This document shows, piece after piece, positions 59,642 through 64,000 of a stretch of 64,000 bases of DNA. The position numbers were made by a program, and so were the translations under genes. The DNA is taken from positions 102,994,585-103,058,584 of the forward strand of contig CM056377.1 of assembly GCA_029718625.1 (NCBI GenBank), given 5' to 3'. Each line of letters opens with the position of its first letter. Position 1 is the first letter of the stretch. This DNA comes from Synaphobranchus kaupii (taxonomy: Eukaryota; Chordata; Actinopteri; Anguilliformes; Synaphobranchidae). A model generated the notes under the pieces. It saw only the letters and a program-made list of their open reading frames with translations, did no database searches and was not told where the DNA came from.

Positions 59642-60421
59642 TGTAAGGGTCTGTTTCGGAAGACCAGATGCAACAGAAAGGAATCAGAAAGTCTCCACTA
59701 AGTGAAGACCAATAGAACGGAAGGGTCTCCGTAAAAGGGAAAAGAAATAAAAGAAAAACACAAATAGCTCCGTCCTCAATCTGAGGAAACACTGAAACGG
59801 AGACAGAACATGGAGAAATGAAAACAACCCAAAATATACGGGCGACAAAACTCGAACTACGAGAATTGGTAGCAGAAAGTACCTCTAGCCCCCAATAAGA
59901 GGGGGCGGACTGACAGAGGTACGGAAAGAAAATAATAAATCAAAGCAACCCCACTAATAGGGCGGAATAACTAGTAGGCTTGAAAACACAAGCAGCGAGA
60001 CTAAAACTCCTCTAACTCCAGACAGCAGTGAGTTAGAAAGGAGAGAAAATAAATAAAGCAGCGAACAAAGGAGGGTTGAGAAACAAGGACTGAAAAATAG
60101 AGTAAAAACGGGAAAAAGAAGATCTAGAGATCAACCCTAACTCTAACCGGACCTTCCTGCTTTACTTGAAGAATATTCAAGAAAAACTATCTCCACGTCC
60201 TATACCTTACCGGCTACCAGTGAAATGCGAGATAACATGGAAGCACGGAAGCAGGAATACGCAGCGTTTAATTAACTGGAGGAAGAGCTGCACAGGTGAA
60301 ATCACTGAATGCCGGAACGAACGAAAACCCGACACGGACAACTAAGAACAGAAAAGACGTCCAAAAGGCGCTAGAGGGAAAACGGGAAACAAAGGAAAAA
60401 ATAAGCCTGCAGACCATGACA
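59642..60421 (-). mobile_element. Solo LTR, 780 bp
   Basis: Bounded by TGTAAGG and CATGACA, with a perfect 5-bp duplication CATAT at 59637-59641 and 60422-60426. On the minus strand it starts TGTCATGGTCTGCAGG and ends GCATCTGGTCTTCC...TTACA, so it belongs with the 41336-41984 copy in one family. Plus-strand phrases such as GACCAGATGC near the left end occur in both. There is no coding frame. Confidence 0.75.
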
Positions 60422-60426
60422 CATAT

Positions 60427-62669
60427 GGACAACCTCACTTTTTGGAGTTTGTTTTGGATGTATTTTCTTGCTTTAAACCACTACATCCAAATGCCAGCCT
60501 ATCTGCCATTGTGGCCGGCTGGTCGTCATAAACTTCTGTAGGTACCAAAAATATCCTTCATTACACATCATGATTGTCTGGGCCAATGGAATATATATAC
60601 ACTAAAACTGAAATTAAATCAGAAATAAACCCCAGCAAGTGAAATATCACTTGAAGATCATCCCCACGCTGCTGCATTCTTTATTTCTGTTATCAAGCCT
60701 GCCCGTGTGATGGTGGCAGAGAAATAATGCAATAAAGGAAGACATACGGTAAACGGGCGGATGGAGATTATTAATTATCATTTCCTCATGGCTCCCGGTT
60801 ACTGCAATGAGGCCGGCCTGAGTAGCTGAATCCATCACCTTGTAGGTCACCGACTCCCGGCTTCGCTGCTGACTTTAATTTATTCTGCTTTATCATTACA
60901 CTCAGGCATCACACAGCTCTTCCTCTCCACCAAACTAATGGCTTTTGTAGATTCCTCACTCCTCTGTTTACTGGCTGTCCTCCAAGATTTGCCTGCCAAG
61001 AGAATGGAGAGGAAGTGTGACAGAGTGCTCTTCAACCCCACCACCCCCCACCAACTAACCACCATCTCCCCCAAACCAATTCTCCCACCCCCGACTGAGT
61101 GGCATGGTCCTTTTCCCCTGAACTGGTCGAGCACAACGAGCTGTATTTATAGAGGAGGTATTATTGGAAACTGGGGTAAAATCAATTGGATTAATTTGCT
61201 GAGGCATTGAAGTGAGCTCATGCAATCAGCTCCACACTGAGAAGGCCGTTTTCATGTTTGGTCACACGACTGTTAAACGCATCTTTTTGTAAAACTAATG
61301 GGATTAGAATTCAGAACTGAGCTTCTTTCATGTCTGGCATGTGAGACATCTTAAAAAAAATCCCTTCCATGATCAGTAATTGCTTTCTGTCTATGGATCC
61401 AATAGCTATGGACCACATTGACATAGTGTATTGTGCATGGTCAGTGTGTGGTAATTGAAAACCTGACATTACCAGGACTGGAAGGGAACCAATAATAAGG
61501 TGGTTATCAGTTATAATTCTTTTGATACAGTAATTATAAATAATGTAATAAGAGGTATAATATTATGCAACAAAATGAGCTGCATTTGCATGCAATCAAC
61601 ATTTTCATCTTCTCTTTTTCAATATTGTAGTATTTGATATTTGTTTAATGTGTAACCTCTAATGCAACACTGCATTATGGCAAGTTATACCATGAAAGGA
61701 ATAATTTAGCTTTAATAAAATGTTTGTTATTAATAATTTTTTTAATGTTAAGAAATATGTTAAAATGGATATTTTTTAAATAGTTTATTTTCATTTTTTA
61801 AACTTTTTTTTTTTTTACATATTTACACAGACAACCATTTAACAAATAATCAGACTAACATAAATCAATTTACGTAAAACATACTTAAAACCCTCTTCAT
61901 CTAACATAATATAATCACTGACAAATGTACGTAGATAAACAAACAAACAAACAAACAAACAAACAAACAAACAAACACATACAGTCAAACATATAATCAC
62001 AACAAATGTGGGGCTAGGGGTGGGGGGAGTCACATAAATGTTTTTTATTCACTGAAAAATTGATATTCTTGGTAGCATCTTTTTGCAGATTTGATTAGAC
62101 TATCAGAAAGACTCCACAAGACCTCATTTCAAAATAAATGGATGGGGAAGACGCAACGAAGGTTCTGCTTCAAAATCTCTTTCAAATACCAACAATCATT
62201 TTTACATACTTGCTAAGCTAAAGCTAAAGTGGCTGAATCAAATGTGCAAAAAGATGCTGTGGAGATCTGTCATTTTAGGTCAAAAGACATTTCTCAATGT
62301 AGGAAAATGAGGGTGAACTATACACAAAAAGCATGGATAGTCGCACACTCAGTAATATATATGATGCTCCCAAATAATGTATTACAAAAAACCAATGTTT
62401 CAACACACAGTGTCTTCCTCAGGGTGTATGCTGTGCAAGTGCTGAGTGAAGTCCTACACAAAGTGCAGGTGATTAGTAGTGGGCGTGGCCCATGACTGTG
62501 AAGCATCAATACCTATGTTCACAGCTACACTGAAGAATGTTCTTGCATCTTATATATACAGTAATTAAATATACGATGTTAACTACAATTATGTAAGTGC
62601 AAAAGGTGGATAGACACATATATGGAGGTCTGATTTTTGTTGCATCAAACCTGCTTGTAGCTGGCCAAA
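60427..62669. other. No gene; one AAAC microsatellite
   Basis: 60640-60900 resembles the enhancer-like stretches above. About 62385-62470 (GTGTCTTCCTCAGGGTGTAT) looks like part of a known fish repeat from memory, without definable ends. Confidence 0.4.
61936..61976. repeat. (AAAC)n microsatellite
   Basis: About ten AAAC units. Confidence 0.95.
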
Positions 62670-62825
62670 AACGTGGTGCAGTCTGTAGGGCAGCTGTGTC
62701 TCGACCCACGAGCGATTCCCCCAGCACAGCCAGGGGTTCGATCCCTGGCGGGGCACTTTTTCAGCTGCGGCCCCTTCTCTGTTACCCTCTCTGTGTTCTA
62801 CCTGTCTGAATAAAGCAAAATGAAA
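62670..62825 (+). mobile_element. tRNA-derived SINE
   Basis: GTGGTGCAGTCTGTAGGGCA resembles an A-box region. CCAGGGGTTCGATCCCTGGC (about 62722) contains a good B box flanked by a short stem. A C/T-rich segment and a 3' end CTGAATAAAGCAAAATGAAA follow. The spacing and the lack of a full cloverleaf argue against a functional tRNA gene. It differs from the L2-tail SINE elsewhere in the window. Confidence 0.55.
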
Positions 62826-64000
62826 TACTAAAGTAGGGAAGATTGATTACTGCAACAACGTCAGTTTATCATTGCAATATTCTTTGTGGTACATTTTACA
62901 GGTAACAACAAATGAAACCTTACATTAAATTAGATTGTCAGGTCACAATCTTGCTACAAAGCACGTGTACACTTGAAGAAAGAATTGCAAATGGTTTCTA
63001 TGATAAAGATCATTTTGAAGGGTATGACACAGAAGAGACATGACTACACTAAACATCCAAAGCACGAAGGAGCATCAAAGGTAAAATTCTCCAGTGTGGA
63101 GAACATTTTTAGAGGAAGTAGTAAGAAACTCCAAATGTGTTGTGTAATATTTACGAAATTTATACAGCAGAGCCTCTACTGAAATTATGTAGCATATGTT
63201 CTAGTGCTACATAATTGCAATTTATAATTTGCGTGTGTAATGCTTTTGTGGTTTGCCAAGAAACAGTAATTTTTTTCATTTATTTCCAAGTAATGTAATT
63301 AGAAAGCACACTGCAATCTATTAAGATTTTTTTTTCTTAAGTCCAACTGGGAACGTGTACATTTTCACCCCTGATTCATGAAGAGAAGCAGGTATTTTAC
63401 CTGCATGCTTTCATTATAAATTACCTCAATAATATGCAATCATTAAAAGGGAGGCGTCCCGATGGCAACAGATGTGATTATAATGATATAAAAAAAAACC
63501 CTGGTAAACAAGGTTTATGAATGCAAAAGCTCTTATGATGTCAGTTATCACCAATGGCAGTCATTTTTTTATGAATCATCCCTAAAAAAGAGAATGCATT
63601 TTTAAATCTGTGATGTACTTTGTGATTCTAAACATTAATAGATGGCAAACATAGTTTTATAAACTACATTACTTTACACTACTTCAGAGTTAGCACCATG
63701 GCAGACCCGCCTAAAACATTCCCAGACCAGCAAGTGCAACATCAGTAAACCACTAAATGTAAGTTGACTTACACCAATTGAGAACCATATGGTGTGAGCA
63801 ATGTACCATAGCAACATGATGCATTATAAAGCACCATTCACAAAGTGGTACATAGGTCCTCCCTTGATGGGCTCCCTAAGACACTCTTTGGTGGTAGTCC
63901 ACTCGAGTCTTGACTTAGTCCGACTGAGCCTTTATCTGGACGGGGCTGCTGCTGTACTTCAGCAGACCTAATTAAATACCTCTCCTAACAGCTAATTGAA
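62826..64000. other. No gene seen
   Basis: AT-rich sequence. The run near 63380-63500, with ATTATAAATTACCTCAATAA, is another enhancer-like stretch by composition only. Confidence 0.5.

Noticed and set aside
62670..62750. tRNA gene
   Set aside because: Good B box, but the arms do not complete a cloverleaf and a SINE-like 3' end follows.

Overview
The window looks like non-coding DNA from a ray-finned fish, most likely a teleost. I found no host protein-coding exon, rRNA gene or functional tRNA gene in it. The fish assignment rests on the repeats: V-SINEs of the DANA/HE1 type, a tRNA-derived SINE with an L2-type 3' tail, Tc1/mariner fragments, PIF/Harbinger-like and hAT-like miniature elements, TTAA-target elements, solo LTRs, and abundant CA/GT, GA and homopolymer tracts. 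The SINE tail resembles eel UnaSINE/UnaL2, but related tails occur in other fish, so the species is not resolved. The rest is AT-rich sequence with TAAT-rich stretches, as expected of a gene desert or a large intron.

Layout. Positions 1-8685 hold no recognised gene, only microsatellites and a CpG-enriched stretch near 4850-5480. At 8714-9263 a 550-bp deleted Tc1/mariner element with perfect 23-bp terminal repeats sits inside a TA microsatellite, followed by an older Tc1-like remnant (9490-9790). A TTAA-flanked element lies at 10512-11406. A decayed SINE (12661-12862), a CpG-rich patch with a 25-C run (15525-15905) and a decayed minisatellite (16552-16815) follow. A well-preserved SINE is at 22466-22690. 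At 26092-28043 three DNA elements lie end to end, each with its own target-site duplication (TSD). An L2-type LINE fragment (32080-32850), a Tc1 pseudogene (35990-36285), a V-SINE (36956-37195), a palindrome built of about 22-bp repeats (37220-37637) and a solo LTR (37741-38318) come next. A second solo LTR is at 41336-41984.

The most informative region is 44364-51930, a nest of transposons. An outer TTAA-flanked element contains a second terminal-inverted-repeat element, which itself holds a small MITE-like element and a 1120-bp solo LTR. Near its right end the outer element also holds a complete Ty3/gypsy-type retrotransposon on the minus strand (47385-51918). This has 164-bp LTRs differing at one base, a CTACC TSD, a primer-binding site matching tRNA-Ser(GCT), a G-rich polypurine tract and one uninterrupted 1373-codon Gag-Pol frame. 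The protease motif reads DTDA instead of DTGA, so the copy is young but may not be active.

Beyond 52000 the sequence is mostly unannotated AT-rich DNA with one decayed SINE (56157-56385, minus), a fourth solo LTR (59642-60421) and another tRNA-derived SINE (62670-62825). Several stretches resemble conserved non-coding elements by composition, but only cross-species alignment could show that. The genes present belong to mobile elements and do not form a host pathway.
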